A DNA stretch of 64,000 nucleotides, taken from the NCBI GenBank assembly GCA_030490835.1, contig CM059977.1, positions 23,727,335 to 23,791,334 on the forward strand. Direction: 5' to 3'. How positions within the stretch are numbered: the first letter of the stretch is position 1; each line of letters opens with the position of its first letter. The notes beneath the pieces are model-generated. The model saw nothing but the letters and a program-made list of their open reading frames with translations. It had not been told where the DNA came from and did not search any database. The position numbers were made by a program, and so were the translations under genes. This stretch comes from Annona cherimola (Eukaryota; Streptophyta; Magnoliopsida; Magnoliales; Annonaceae). Shown piece after piece: positions 11,851 through 23,477 of this stretch.

Positions 11851-12320
11851 AATATTTTGGTTCTATTTCTGCATCCCATTCAAACCCATTTTATCCTTTC
11901 GAATAGGCCTAAATGATGAGTCACCACTCACCACCGTTTATCTAAGTAGCTAGCCGCATTAATTGACATGATTTGGTTAATTTGGAAGACTTGTTTCTAG
12001 GTCTTAAACTATGTATAATTATCACGACTTTAGCAGCTTTCATAACGTAGTCTTGCATCAAATCATGACCAGAGGTCCAGAGTAGGTTCCAGTACGTTTG
12101 TGTGCTGGACTGCTTTCTTCCCGCGCGTGAAAGTCGCAATAATGCTAGGTCCAGAATGCAAGAACATCTTTTTATTAAAAAAATTGCAAGAACATTTTAG
12201 TCAGTTTTGGAAAATAATAATAATAATTACTATAGAAGCTAGTCAAACCCTAAGCTCATGGATATAGTTGCAATTTCGTACAAGCCTTAAAATAATTAGT
12301 AGCAATATATCATTGCAAAA

Positions 12321-13264
12321 AATTGGGTAAATTCCACATAAATCAATGAATTTTACTTTTTAGTTTTACTTATACCTACAAATTTCAAAAATTTCAAATA
12401 TATTCATGTACTTTGTCTAGAATTTCATTTATACTTATAATGTTAGAAATCTATTAAAGGGGCCGTTAGCTCTCTATGAAATGATAAAAATGTATATCTT
12501 TAATTGTGATTTTATAGATAAAGGTTCACTTTCAAATAAATTTTTAGAACTTTACAACTATAAAATTATATATTATTTAAGTGTAAATTTTTAGTTTTGA
12601 GCAAGTTAACCTCGAGTTATATTAATGTTTGAGTATACTTTCCATTTTATTGAAGTGCCAATGGCCCCTTTTAATGGATCCTAATGGTGGAGGTACAAAT
12701 AAAATTTTAGGTAAAATATGTAGGTATATTTAAACTTAGGAGAATTTCATGATACCTCAATCTTTGCATCTAATTTTTAATATATCCACAATGTTTTACA
12801 AATTTCTATTATACTCATAGCATTTTATCCTAAATTTCTATTATACTCAAATTGTTACCATTATCTATCCTATTGAAAAGACAATTTTACCCTTTTAAAA
12901 ATTTTCTAATTAAAATAATTTAATCTTAATATGACTCTTAAATTATTTACTATCATAGATTAATAATTTACTATTATTAATTAAGTCCTGCTAAGGTTAA
13001 ATGTCTCAATTAAAAAATTTTGAATAAACAAAATCATCTTTTCAATATGGTAAATAATAGTTATATTGAGGCATAGGTACGAGAGGAATTTATGGTGAAA
13101 TATTATGAATATAATTGAAGGAATTTATGAGACATTATGGGTAGAAATTCGGAGTAAATATTATAGACGGGAGAGAAATTTTTCCTTTAAAATTTTTTAA
13201 AAATGCACAGGCATAAGTAGAATTAATGGTAAAGTTCATGGATACATGTAGAGTTTGCCCTAAA
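12321..13264. mobile_element. Degenerate ~940-bp terminal-inverted-repeat element with family E foldback copy 2 inside
   Basis: The left end (TTGGGTAAATTCCACATAAA ... TTTAGTTTTACTTATACC) is matched in inverted orientation by the right end (TTCATGGATACATGTAGAGT near 13240). The stretch 12741-13185 inside it repeats the 1322-1786 foldback (CCATTATCTATCCTATTGAA, AATCATCTTTTCAATATGG). No transposase ORF. Confidence 0.4.
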
Positions 13265-13869
13265 AAATTTTATTTTTTTCAGTGATAATTGGTAACATAT
13301 TAATTTTTGAAAAAGAAAATTTGTTGCAATATATCAATGAAATTGTGTAGATATTTTTTGTAAAAATCCTAAAAATTATACTACTACTACCAGTAAGAAA
13401 AGGGAAAATATTTTATATTCATTAACTTCAGGAAATACTTCGTCCAAAAAAAAAATAACTTCAGGAAATTATTTGGGAACATGAAGGGAGTGAACGTAGT
13501 TAGATGAATTAACTGTATTTTCGAAATGCTAGCCAATTCAAGAGGCCTTTTCCGATTAATATCACTTCTACAGGTATCCGGCCAACTAAAGTGCATTTTT
13601 ATTCTTCTAAATTAAAGGTAATCCAGAATATATTTTTTTTAAGTTTCAAGTGAGGACCTGTTTTAAAGCATTTTAAAAACTTAATTTGATGTGAATGGGA
13701 TAAGATTTTTTATTTTTAAATAAAATTTTAAATTAAGTTACAACTTCTTATTTTTAATATAATTTTTTATATTTTTAATACAACTTTTTTCATTTTCAAT
13801 ACACATGTAACATTCTCATCCTATTCAACAACACTTCGCATACAGCCCAGTAGCACCTAAACATGTACA

Positions 13870-14645
13870 AAGGATAATTTTTATTAGTCGATGCGATTTG
13901 TGGGCCAATATGGTATTACAAGTGAAAGTACTATTGCCTCCCATCATCGATTCATAGAACAAATTATAATAAATGAAGTCAGACCACGGCGGTTATTTTA
14001 TACTAGAATAGATGTGGTCTAACACCAATATCTGATGGCCTGAAGGGTTCATACGGAGGAGAACTTCTATCAGTCAATGCGGTTTGTGGGACAATGTGGG
14101 TGTGTGTTTTTTTTAAAAGTAATATTACTATTATCTCCCGTCATCATTTCATAGAAAATAATAATAATACACGAGGCTGTTTGTTTACAGTAAAAACTTT
14201 TTAACATATAACTTTTTTATTTTCAATGACTACTCTCTTTTTTAATTAATTATTTATTTCTTTTTATACAACTATCATATTTTTTAATCATTTTTACACA
14301 ATATACTCATACATCAACCAATCTATTTTAATTTTATTCTCTTTATCTCTTATCATTATCTCTGTTATATTATATTATTTTCTTTCATTTTCAAAAACTT
14401 TTACATTAAAAATTTTTCTTCAAAAATTTCACTACTTTCCAAATACACCCCAAGTCAAAATAGGATGGTTGGAATCTAGAGTTACTAGTTGATGGAATTT
14501 CAAGCAATCCTGAACTTTTTTTTCGAATGATATTCAATGTCCTGGAAAGATTCATGCAATTAGAAGAACTATTTCTGCAGTTATTTTATACTAAATCAGT
14601 GGTGGTCTAACATCAATATCAGATTGCCCAACTTACCATATGTTG
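13870..14645. repeat. ~190-bp tandem duplication, second copy split by a Tourist-like MITE
   Basis: AGTCGATGCGATTTGTGGG...TCATCGATTCATAGAA (13880-13960) recurs as AGTCAATGCGGTTTGTGGG at 14074. GGTTATTTTATACTAGAATA followed by GTGGTCTAACACCAATATC (13990) recurs at 14580. The second copy is interrupted by a Tourist-like element at about 14171-14453 (interior CAACTATCATATTTTTTAAT; end CAAATACACCCC), so the duplication is older than the insertion. Confidence 0.55.
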
Positions 14646-14657
14646 TGCCAAAGAGTT

Positions 14658-15830
14658 TTAAATGTGTGATGCACGCTTATAAATTCTGAAATTAATTGAA
14701 GCCGCCACGGCCCACCAATGTAATCTAGGAATGAAATATTTAAACCACAAACGCCAGTACGCCACCAACGGATCCTTCAACTCCAATCCTCTCTTTTCCT
14801 TCCACAGTTTCCATGCCTGACTCCATGTTTTAACATTTGTTTTCAATTAAATCAGGAATACCATAGCCGGAACAGAAGTATAATTAGTAAAATAAATTAG
14901 AAAAACAGGAAGAAGAAGTAAAATGGGAATGATGCTTTTGATACTTACGTATGTGGTAAGGAAAGATGCATCCTCATCCTGGGAAAAATCAGCATCTTTT
15001 TTCCACATAATAATCTCTAGTATTATAATTCCAAAACTGTTGACATGATTTCGCAGAGTAAAGCCCATTTGCAGCGTACTTTGGGGATACATAGCCACTG
15101 CATCCCACGATAAATCAGAAAGAAAGACATGGGGAATACAGAGGTACACATGGGAATGTCTAGCACCCATCCCAATCTTATGCACAAATTAAAGATGAAA
15201 GATGAGGACATTGGCATGTATGCTACAAATGTCTATGTTGTTTGTTTGTAAATTGTAATACGTACTGTGTTCCAACTATTCCATTGGTGTTGTCTTGAAT
15301 CTGATCCCCCACAAAAGATCCTTTCTGTTCCAAAGTCTGAAATTTTGGGGTTCATAGTCCTTGCTTTGTCCAAGAGAACATTATTAGTCTATAGATCTTG
15401 ATGAATGATTCTCAACCTGGAATCTTAGTGCAGATAAAAGAAACACTCGAGCAATGCCCATGATGGTATTGCTATGCTTCTTCCAACATAGAATTGAACT
15501 TGCTGTGGCATCTGCTAAATGATTTCGTTTGCTAGTGGCGTTAGCAATGCTAACTACTAGCATGAAGCTTGTGATAAGACTATAATTGGAGCCTGTAGAT
15601 TGAAGGAGCTTACTAAACAGAAAGAAATCCAAGCTCTTACTTGACATGTACTAATAGACCAAAATCTTTTCAGATCCTTCAATGCTTACCTAACATCTTA
15701 ACCAGATTCCTTTCGCAGTTTAGGAATCAATACAACCTCATTCTTGAACTCTTCTAGGTCTAGTCCAGAACCGTTGGATAGTCTTTTCATAGCTATTTCT
15801 AGTCCACCTGAAACTGTTAATTTCAGAAAA
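14658..15830 (-). pseudogene. S-domain/cysteine-rich-type receptor-like kinase, decayed kinase domain
   Basis: Fragments of one receptor-like kinase domain follow in order on the minus strand, in several frames. They are: [20 protein letters not shown] then VLIPKL (VAIK lysine and helix C, about 15800-15700); MSSKSLDFFLF (15647); WKKHSNTIMGIAR (about 15480); NNVLLDKARTMNPKISDFGT (catalytic-loop end and DFG, about 15390-15330); NTNGIVGT (about 15270); SFGIIILEII (about 15020); and AWKLWKEKRGLELKDPLVAY (14811-14752). This order matches S-locus/G-type lectin and CRK receptor kinases. Frameshifts, stops, a missing HRD-containing segment and an unrelated insert after SLDFFLF make it non-functional. 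No extracellular or transmembrane part is seen. It is neither complete nor likely to yield a kinase. Confidence 0.75.
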
Positions 15831-15869
15831 TTTAAAAATGTTTGCTAGCAACATTATGAGTACCGATCT

Positions 15870-16225
15870 TCTCTGACCGGTCTGAAAGATCCGGTGATTT
15901 CAAACTGGTCCAAAATCTTTTTTTTTTAATTTTTTTTTTATAAACGTGTTAACGTAGTTGTACTTAATTTATAAACCGAGTTTTACCATTTCTGAATATG
16001 TGTATATATATTTATTTTATATTTTAAAAAAACCTGGGTATTTAAGTCATTTTAAGTTATTTGAAATGACTTAAATACTCCTGTTTTTAAAAATTCAAAA
16101 TAAATTTATATACATAGTTGAAAATGGTGAAATTTATTTTATAAATTAAGTACAATTAAATAGCATGTTTATAAAAAAAAAATTTCAAAAAAGAAAAAAG
16201 ATTTTCGGACTCGAAAAGATCATTT
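15870..16225. mobile_element. Foldback MITE (common core)
   Basis: The arms TAAACGTGTTAACGTAGTTG, TACTTAATTTATAAACCGAG and TATTTAAGTCATTT are mirrored at 16040-16160. The left end has GACCGGTCTGAAAGATCCGG and the right end has ATTTTCGGACTCGAAAAGAT. It shares the foldback core. Confidence 0.5.
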
Positions 16226-17129
16226 GGCCAACATTATATACTGAAGAAGTAAGGTTGTTATGGGAATTATATGAACTAGATGTACCCCCTTCGCAAGTGC
16301 AATTTTCAATAGAAATCAATTTTATGGTACCCATCAGCCCAGAGACATGAATCAGTTGAACAAATTCGAGTTTCAAGTTAGGTGCTGCGTCTCTTGATCA
16401 GGACATCATACGTTTTTTTCAGAGCATAACGCTCCCGCCCCCGCGCGCTCCCTGTTTCCTCCAATATTGAATGAGAGATTTGCTGAATCATCCTTTTTAA
16501 TTTTGCAAATATCTGAGACAAAATGAAGATTAGAACTTTGAGAACAAGACAATGAAACAATTCACAAATAGGAGTGCTGCTGTAGGTCATATGAAACGGT
16601 GTGCTTGCAGCCCCGGAAATGCCAGGAAATGGGCTCTCAGTTCTTGCTACCGCGGCTGCTTAGGTCCACCTACACCCTCTGTTCTGCCACTGACACAGTG
16701 ACACGGTTTGGTTTAACGTCCATGACAATGCATCCGGAAGTGACCAGCACTACGTTTTTAACTTTTGACCTTTTCCTTCCAGTAATTATAGTCGTTTGTA
16801 AAATATATGCTTGGGGACATCAAACCGTGCAAATCTTGACGGTCAATGCGAATGGATGGTTTTTCTGTGGCAGGGTACAGTAGAGTTAAGGACTACTTTA
16901 ATCAAATAAAATAACTCGTTCGGCAAAAAAAAAGCTCATTTTTAAATTTCTTTCAAAGGTGTTCCAAATCATATAAGATTCTTAAATTCAATTTGTATCA
17001 CCTTTCTCAAGACGTTTTTTCAATTTTTAATACAACTTTATTTAATAAAATTTCTAATATATATAATTACATTCTCATCCTAGATACAAATTCAATTTAA
17101 AAATCTTTTATGGTTTAGAACAAACACTT
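16226..17129. other. Intergenic DNA; small ORFs without recognisable domains
   Basis: A 94-codon plus-strand ORF (16599-16883) lies here but has no recognisable motif and no supporting splice signals. From about 16910 there is AT-rich repeat DNA similar to 13640-13860 (TTTTCAATTTTTAATACAAC). Confidence 0.35.
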
Positions 17130-17415
17130 AGAGTATGTTTTTTAATGAGTAAAAATTGGAAAGTTAAAACTTTTTAATTTAAAACTTTTTACTCTCTACA
17201 ACTATCTTATTTTTTAATCATTTCTTCACATTTTTCTATACAACTATCATATTTTTCAATCATTTCTACACAACTACACACACAACTAACCTATCTATTT
17301 TAATTTTATCCTATTTACTCTTCATCATTACTCATATAATATTACATCATTTGACAACTTCTACTCTCTACAACTTTTTATCAAAAGTTTTATTCATTCT
17401 GAAACACACGCTTAG
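17130..17415 (+). mobile_element. Tourist-like MITE
   Basis: The ends AGAGTATGTTTTTTAATG and GAAACACACGCTTAG are eroded GGGTGTGTTTG-type inverted repeats. The interior TCATTTCTACACAACTAC and TTTTATCCTATTTACTC matches the family. No ORF. Confidence 0.5.
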
Positions 17416-18381
17416 TGTATTATTTTAAAAGTAATTTCTTAATGTGATTGGAAAGCCTGTATGTCCTTCAGTCCACGTTAATTAAACGTTGAAAGTTAAG
17501 AGAAAAAGCATAGTACTCATGTTTAAAGTAAGCGTTCGGTGTGATTGACGCTCCGCCAAATGAATTCCAAGTATACATAGGATTCGTTGGCTGGGCCGTG
17601 GTCTAAAGTTTCTCTAAAATATTTTGATTTTTGGCAAAACAATATTTTCCCGCAAAAGGTCAATATTTGATTGTTAAAGAAAAATTTGGTGACAACTAAT
17701 TTATGGTATATTATGTACAATAATCATTTTAGAAGAAATTTAATTATCAATAGTTCATAATTTTTGCGTTTAAGCAAGAAAATTTTGATTTGGTAGCTAA
17801 AACATTATTATAAGTAGGAAAAATTTTCCTTTTCCATGAAAGTATTATCATAAGCAAGAAAATTTTTTCTCATCTATAAAAGCATCATAAAAAGAAGGAA
17901 ATTTTTCCTTACATAAGCATTTTTCTTGCAAATAACAGTTTTTTCTTGCTAATAAGAGTTGCAAAAAATGTATACCTATCTATTTTAACCTATCAATTAT
18001 ATCTGCACAATTATTCATATAACTAACATATTTATATTAATTTTATTCTTTATTCCTTATCATTACCCTTATCATATCACATCATTTTATCATATTTTAA
18101 AACTTTTGTATCAAAAACTTGTCATTTGAAAATTTTATTACTTCTCAAACACACTCTAAGATTAGAAATTATGGTTCTATCAGTGGCAAATATCTAAAAG
18201 TTTGACTAATAGCTTGAAGGCTAGATGAGGAAATCTCTCATCTTTTTTGCTAATCTTTTCATCCTTTGTTGTGGGATACAAGTGTATTCGTAGTAAAAAA
18301 AATTCTACTAAAACTGAAAAAATGTATTAAAATTGAAAAAAGTAATATGAAAAATAAAAAAATAACTTGTGATTTTTTAAG
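17416..18381. other. Intergenic DNA with MITE remnants, up to the MULE insertion site
   Basis: A half Tourist-like element lies near 17990-18165. AAGCAAGAAAATTTT-type repeats at 17770-17960 resemble 40870-41060. No gene recognised. The left copy of the MULE target duplication is at 18373-18381. Confidence 0.4.
18373..18381 (+). repeat. Left target-site duplication of the MULE
   Basis: TTTTTTAAG directly abuts the left TIR. An identical 9-mer directly abuts the right TIR at 28171-28179. Confidence 0.88.
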
Positions 18382-18586
18382 GAATTGTGATCTTTTCACA
18401 CCGGCTGTAAACCGGGTGTGTTTCACACCACCCGTGATGGCCGTTGGATGTGGGGCGTGCGATCTGGGACGTCGAGGAGTTGGGAGCGACATTGACACCG
18501 TCTGACACTCGAAGAAAGGCATGCAGGTCCCTCTGCGCGGTCCCCCTTTGCGTGCAGGTACCGACCTCTCTCCCCTCCTCTCTCTC

Positions 18587-18624
<38 letters not shown>

Positions 18625-18920
18625 CCCCCCCTTCCAGATCGCAAGACCTCTCTCTTTCTCTCTCCCATTCCAGATCGCACGCCCTCTCTCTCTCTCTCCC
18701 TCTCTCTCCCGTTCCAGATCGCACGCCCTCTCTCTCCCTCTCTCTCTCTTTCCCAATCCAGATCGCAAAAACTCCCCTTCCACGCACCATTGCAGCCTCT
18801 CCTCCCACGTACCATTGCAGCTTCTCCTCAAGACAGCCATTACTTGCAAGGCAGCCTCTCCTCCCACGCACCATTCCAGATCGCAAAAAACTTGGTTTCA
18901 GCTACCGATCGGTATTGTTT
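18382..18920 (+). repeat. Left terminal inverted repeat of the MULE
   Basis: 539 bp. The outer part has a hairpin (CACACCGG at 18397, CCGGGTGTG at 18412). A (CT)n-rich middle follows, and the repeat closes with the palindrome TACCGATCGGTA at 18903-18914. It contains CCAGATCGCA at 18634, 18670, 18714, 18758 and 18876, plus one inverted copy (TGCGATCTGG) at 18458. Apart from (CT)n length and a few substitutions it matches the reverse complement of 27644-28170. The long ORFs in it are by-products of the CT/GA repeats. Confidence 0.9.
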
Positions 18921-19144
18921 CAAAGTGGGAAGAAAGGATGGGATACTTGAAACCGCATCTTTCTACACACAGCGCGAGGTGGGCGTGTGGCTTCCTCAAT
19001 CACGATCGTCGTTTACCGGTCCAAATTCGGCACCCACTTTCAATTATCCATAGACAATTATTGTCATCCACATGATCCTCCCACCCCCAACTCTTCTCAT
19101 CTCCTTTCTCTCTCTCCTCTCCGCCGAATGCAACACCAGCCAAG

Positions 19145-21135
19145 ATGTCTTCAGCTGTCGTTGCAGCAGCAGCTTTCTATGCAGCCTCCTCCTCTTCATG
19201 CTCAATTTCTCAGTCCCACTCTTCCAAGACTACTGCTGTAAAGCAACTGATATCTGCCACAGAAAAGGTATGGCACCCCCCGAAACAGCTTCTGTTCAAA
19301 GAAGGAGAAAATTGAAAACCCCGTTCAGCTGGAGCTATTGATTATTTGACTTTTGTTGCTCATGTTCTGTCCAGAAAACCAGCTTCCATGGGCTCTCTCT
19401 GTCAGATGCCAAGAGGGTATTTTCCATTTCTCAAACAAAGAGAGGAGGGCAGAGGAGTGTCCTCAGAAGGAGAGGACTTGAAATCAACGCAAGGACTGCT
19501 GGTGTATCCAAGAACATTGAGGTTGAAGTTGATAAGCCATTAGGTCTAACATTAGGCTAAAAGCCTAGAGATGGAGTTGTCATCACGGTTAGCTTTTGTT
19601 TCCAGTAACATACATATATTGCTTACTCCTTTTCCATCTTCTGAAAATTTTAATCTATGTTGTTCTGACAGTTTAAATTCACGTGCAGCTTCATTTGAAA
19701 TGTTTCTGGCTTGTTGCTGCATAGAGTAACTGAATTGTCCTTGCTAATTTCACAAGCATCCACGGTTTTGTTAGGCTGTCGAGGGAGGTGGGAATGCTGC
19801 CAAGGCTGGACTAAAAGCCGGGGACCAGGTAATTTACACAAGCAGCTTCTTCGGGGATGATCTCTGGCCTGCTGATAAGCTGGGTTTTACAAAGACAGCA
19901 ATCCAAGCAAAACCAGACTCTGTCTACTTCGTAGTAAGCAGGTCAACAATTTTTTTCTCACCGTGAGTTCAGAACTAAAAAGTACATGACTATCGCATGT
20001 TTAAGTGTAACCATTGAATGATGTAATGTGGAACAGCTGCAAAATGGATATCCACAACGATATAAATAATGCTAGATACAATGGATGAAATGGATTTCCC
20101 ATCAACCATCAAAGCGGGAAAAATGGATGGGATTACATAGAAGCCAACTCCTTAAGAATCATCACCGCAAGCTGCAATACCATACCCAATTTATATCCTG
20201 TGCGATGCAGAGGTGTAGAAGTAGATGTTAGGCGGTTGCCAAAGAGGCCTGCTCCACCTCGCCTTGGGAGGAAACTGACAGAATCTCAGAAGGTGAGAGT
20301 TTCACATAACAGGCTTGGTCTATCTCCCATTCGGGTGCACTAGCTTGGAAATTGACTTGAATGATTTGGTAAATTGCAGGCCAGAGCAACCCATATATGC
20401 CTTGACTGTGGATATATTTACTTTCTCCAGAAGCCTTTCGAAGAACAGGGAAGTACATTGACCTAGATCGCCTTCCCTTACTGAAAAACTAAGAATCTTT
20501 GAATGGTTAAAATGCAGTTGAATTTATCATCTCTTCCATATCAATTTCATTGTATTTCCTACAAGGTTGGCATCCATGACAACTCGAAAGTAAAAAATTT
20601 GCATTTATACCAACTGTTTTTTTTTTTTTTTGTATTTATCATGCCAATCATTTTTAGAATGTTTTCATCCATGTTTGTACCTGTATCCTTCCATCTAATG
20701 CTGTTAATGAATTCGTTTTGACAGTATATAATAGAAAATCAATAGAATCAAATGCTATCAAATCCATTTTGACATCATTGTAAATCCTTACCGGTAACAA
20801 CATCTCTGATTCTCTATGAACACTATACCACTAAAAACCCATCTAATACGTGATTTTCTTCGAAGCATGGGCTCTCATTCCTAAATTTGTTGTTGAAGTT
20901 GGAATTGTAAGTTGGATAGTTTCTGAGTGATTTCCTTCTTTTGCAGCCGGATTCATATGTTTGCCCACGGTGCCAAGCACCAAAGAAGAGGTTTACACGT
21001 TATGATGTAAACACAGGAAAAGCCATTGGAGGAGGACTGCCCTCATTTGGGGTAATTATAGGTCTAGTGATCGGAATTGCAGGGGTTGGAGCATTGCTTG
21101 TGTATGGTCTTCAAGGATTTGTTATATTGGCATGA
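19145..21135 (+). pseudogene. ENH1: Captured ENH1-like PDZ-rubredoxin gene, six exons, two disabling changes
   Basis: Exons: 19145-19267, 19375-19587, 19775-19941, 20211-20292, 20380-20448, 20947-21135 (280 codons plus stop if spliced as in the parent gene). Exon 1 encodes a Ser/Ala-rich plastid-transit-like leader. Exons 2-3 encode a PDZ domain (EVEVDKPLGLTLG, GGNAAKAGLKAGDQV). Exons 4-6 encode KRPAPPRLGRKLTESQK, then a rubredoxin domain with CLDCG and CPRC (C202, C205, C224, C227), then a C-terminal membrane segment (VIIGLVIGIAGVGALLVYG). This order matches plant ENHANCER OF SOS3-1, a thylakoid/plastid protein linked to redox and stress tolerance. Two lesions are present. TAA at 19558-19560 replaces the Gln expected after GLTLG. 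The exon 5 donor reads CAG|GGAAGT instead of CAG|GTAAGT at 20449. All other splice sites and frames are intact. Introns are retained, so capture was at DNA level. AATAAA lies at 21151. Confidence 0.85.
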
Positions 21136-21423
21136 AATTTCATTATCCTGAATAAATGGCTGTTAATCCTTGTAGAAGAACTTCGGGGTCTGGTTTGACT
21201 TCGATGTATGTTGGACTTCCATGTATGTTGTTCAATGATTGTAAGAAGAGTTATTCACTTGAAAGATTTCCATAATGTATAATTGGATTTGTTTTTGTTT
21301 GTATTAAAGAATGCAAATTGATGGTGAGTCGATGTATGTTGTTCTTCCATTAATGTTGTTCAATAAAGTTTGTGAGAAGTTAAGTTATTCACCTGGAAAT
21401 TGTCGATATTATTTGTAATTTCT
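21136..21423 (+). other. Captured ENH1 3' UTR region with a small tandem duplication
   Basis: AATAAA is at 21151. GATGTATGTTG...TTCCAT...ATGTTGTTCAAT followed by a TTATTCACYTG block occurs twice (about 21203-21265 and 21333-21395), an old ~130-bp duplication just before the minisatellite. Confidence 0.5.
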
Positions 21424-23335
21424 GTAAATGAAAGTTGCATTTTATCGCTCAAAAATGTAGAAAATTAATCCACTCCATCTCTAAATATGCAAAAAAATCT
21501 AAAAAATGCAGAAAATGTGGATGGAAAACCATTTGGGAAAATATTGTTGGAAAAATAAAATCATTTCTGTAAATGAAAGTTGCATTTTATCGCTCAAAAA
21601 TGCAGAAAATAAATCCACTCCATCTCTAAATATGCAAAAAATTCCTCAAAAATGCAGAAAATGTGGAAAACCATTTGGAAAATATCGTTGGAAAAATAAA
21701 ATCATTTCTGTAAATGAAAGTTGCATTTTATCGCTCAAAAATGTAGAAAATAAATCCACTCCATCTCTAAATATGCAAAAAATTCCTCAAAAATGCAGAA
21801 AATGTGGAAAACCATTTGGAAAATATCGTTGGAAAAATAAAATCATTTCTGTAAATGAAAGTTGCATTTTATCGCTAAAAAATGTAGAAAATAAATCCAC
21901 TCCATCTCTAAATATGCAAAAAATTCCAAAAAATGCAGAAAATGTGGAAAACCATTTGAGAAAATATTGTTGGAAAAATAAAATCATTTCTGTAAATGAA
22001 AGTTGCATTTTATCGCTCAAAAATGCAGAAAATAAATCCACTCCATCTTTAAATATGCAAAAAATTCCAAAAAATGCAGAAAATGTGGAAAACCATTTGG
22101 AAAATATCGTTGGAAAAATAAAATCATTACTGTAAATGAAAGTTGCATTTTATCGCTCAAAAATGTAGAAAATAAATCTACTCCATCTCTAAATATGCAA
22201 AAAATTCCTCAAAAATGCAGAAAATGTGGAAAACCATTTGGAAAATATCGTTGGAAAAATAAAATCATTTCTGTAAATGAAAGTTGCATTTTATCGCTCA
22301 AAAATGCAGAAAATAAATCCACTCCATCTCTAAATATGCAAAAAATTCTAAAAAATGCAGAAAATGTGGAAAACCATTTGGGAAAATATTGTTGGAAAAA
22401 TAAAATCATTTCTGTAAATGAAAGTTGCATTTTATCGCTCAAAAATGCAGAAAATAAATCCACTCCATCTCTAAATATGCAAAAAATTCCAAAAAATGCA
22501 GAAAATGTGGAAAACCATTTGGAAAATATCGTTGGAAAAATAAAATCATTACTGTAAATGAAAGTTGCATTTTATCGCTCAAAAATGCAGAAAATAAATC
22601 CACCCCATCTCTAAATATGCAAAAAATTCCTCAAAAATGCATAAAATGTGGAAAACCATTTGGAAAATATCGTTGGAAAAATAAAATCATTTCTGTAAAT
22701 GAAAGTTGCATTTTATCGCTAAAAAATGCAGAAAATAAATCCACTCCATCTCTAAATATGCAAAAAATTCTAAAAAATGCAGAAAATGTGGAAAACCATT
22801 TGGGAAAATATTGTTGGAAAAATAAAATCATTTCTGTAAATGAAAGTTGCATTTTATCACTCAAAAATGCAGAAAATAAATCCACTCCATCTCTAAATAT
22901 GCAAAAAATTCCAAAAAATGCAGAAAATGTGGAAAACCATTTGAAAAATATCGTTGGAAAAATAAAATCATTTCTGTAAATGAAAGTTGCATTTTATCGC
23001 TCAAAAATGCAGAAAATAAATCCACTCCATCTCTAAATATGCAAAAAATTCCAAAAAATGCAGAAAATGTGGAAAACCATTTGGGAAAATATTGTTGGAA
23101 AAATAAAATCATTTCTGTAAATGAAAGTTGCATTTTATCGCTCAAAAATGCAGAAAATAAATCCACTCCATCTCTAAATATGCAAAAAATTCCAAAAAAT
23201 GCAGAAAATGTGGAAAACCATTTGGAAAATATCGTTGGAAAAATAAAATCATTTCTGTAAATGAAAGTTGCATTTTATCGCTCAAACATGCAGAAAATAA
23301 ATCCACTCCATCTTTAAATATGCAAAAAATCTGAA
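21424..23335. repeat. 141-bp minisatellite with a 422-bp higher-order period
   Basis: GTAAATGAAAGTTGCATTTT starts at 21424, 21569, 21710, 21851, 21992, 22132, 22273, 22414, 22554, 22695, 22836, 22976, 23117 and 23257. Apart from the 145-bp first interval, spacings are 141, 141 or 140 bp, giving about 13.5 units. From 21851 on, variants recur mostly every third unit (141+141+140 = 422 bp). Because 141 is 47 codons, long ORFs run through both strands (for example 209 codons on plus). They are repeat by-products broken by each 140-bp unit, not credible genes. Confidence 0.93.
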
Positions 23336-23477
23336 ATCTCATAACTAAAAGTCAAGATAGACAAACTCTGATTAGTCTCCAAATAGCATTAACAACAGAG
23401 GTTCACGTAGTTAACAACAAGTTAGAGAATTTCACCCCACAATACTAACAACAGCCGTTCTAAAACATTTAGAGAAT

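Noticed and set aside
18259..19075. Long overlapping ORFs (up to 202 codons) rich in Ser/Leu, Arg/Glu or Pro on both strands
   Set aside because: They are translations of the (CT)n/(GA)n tracts in the MULE's left TIR; the same by-products appear inverted in the right TIR at 27488-28206.
21424..23335. CRISPR-like array of regular repeats
   Set aside because: Whole 141-bp units repeat without unique spacers, in a plant nuclear context. It is a minisatellite.
21506..23342. ORFs of 73-209 codons with KNAENKSTPSLNMQ repeats, and minus-strand relatives
   Set aside because: They are products of the 141-bp minisatellite, whose period is divisible by three. Each 140-bp unit breaks the frame and both strands are open equally.
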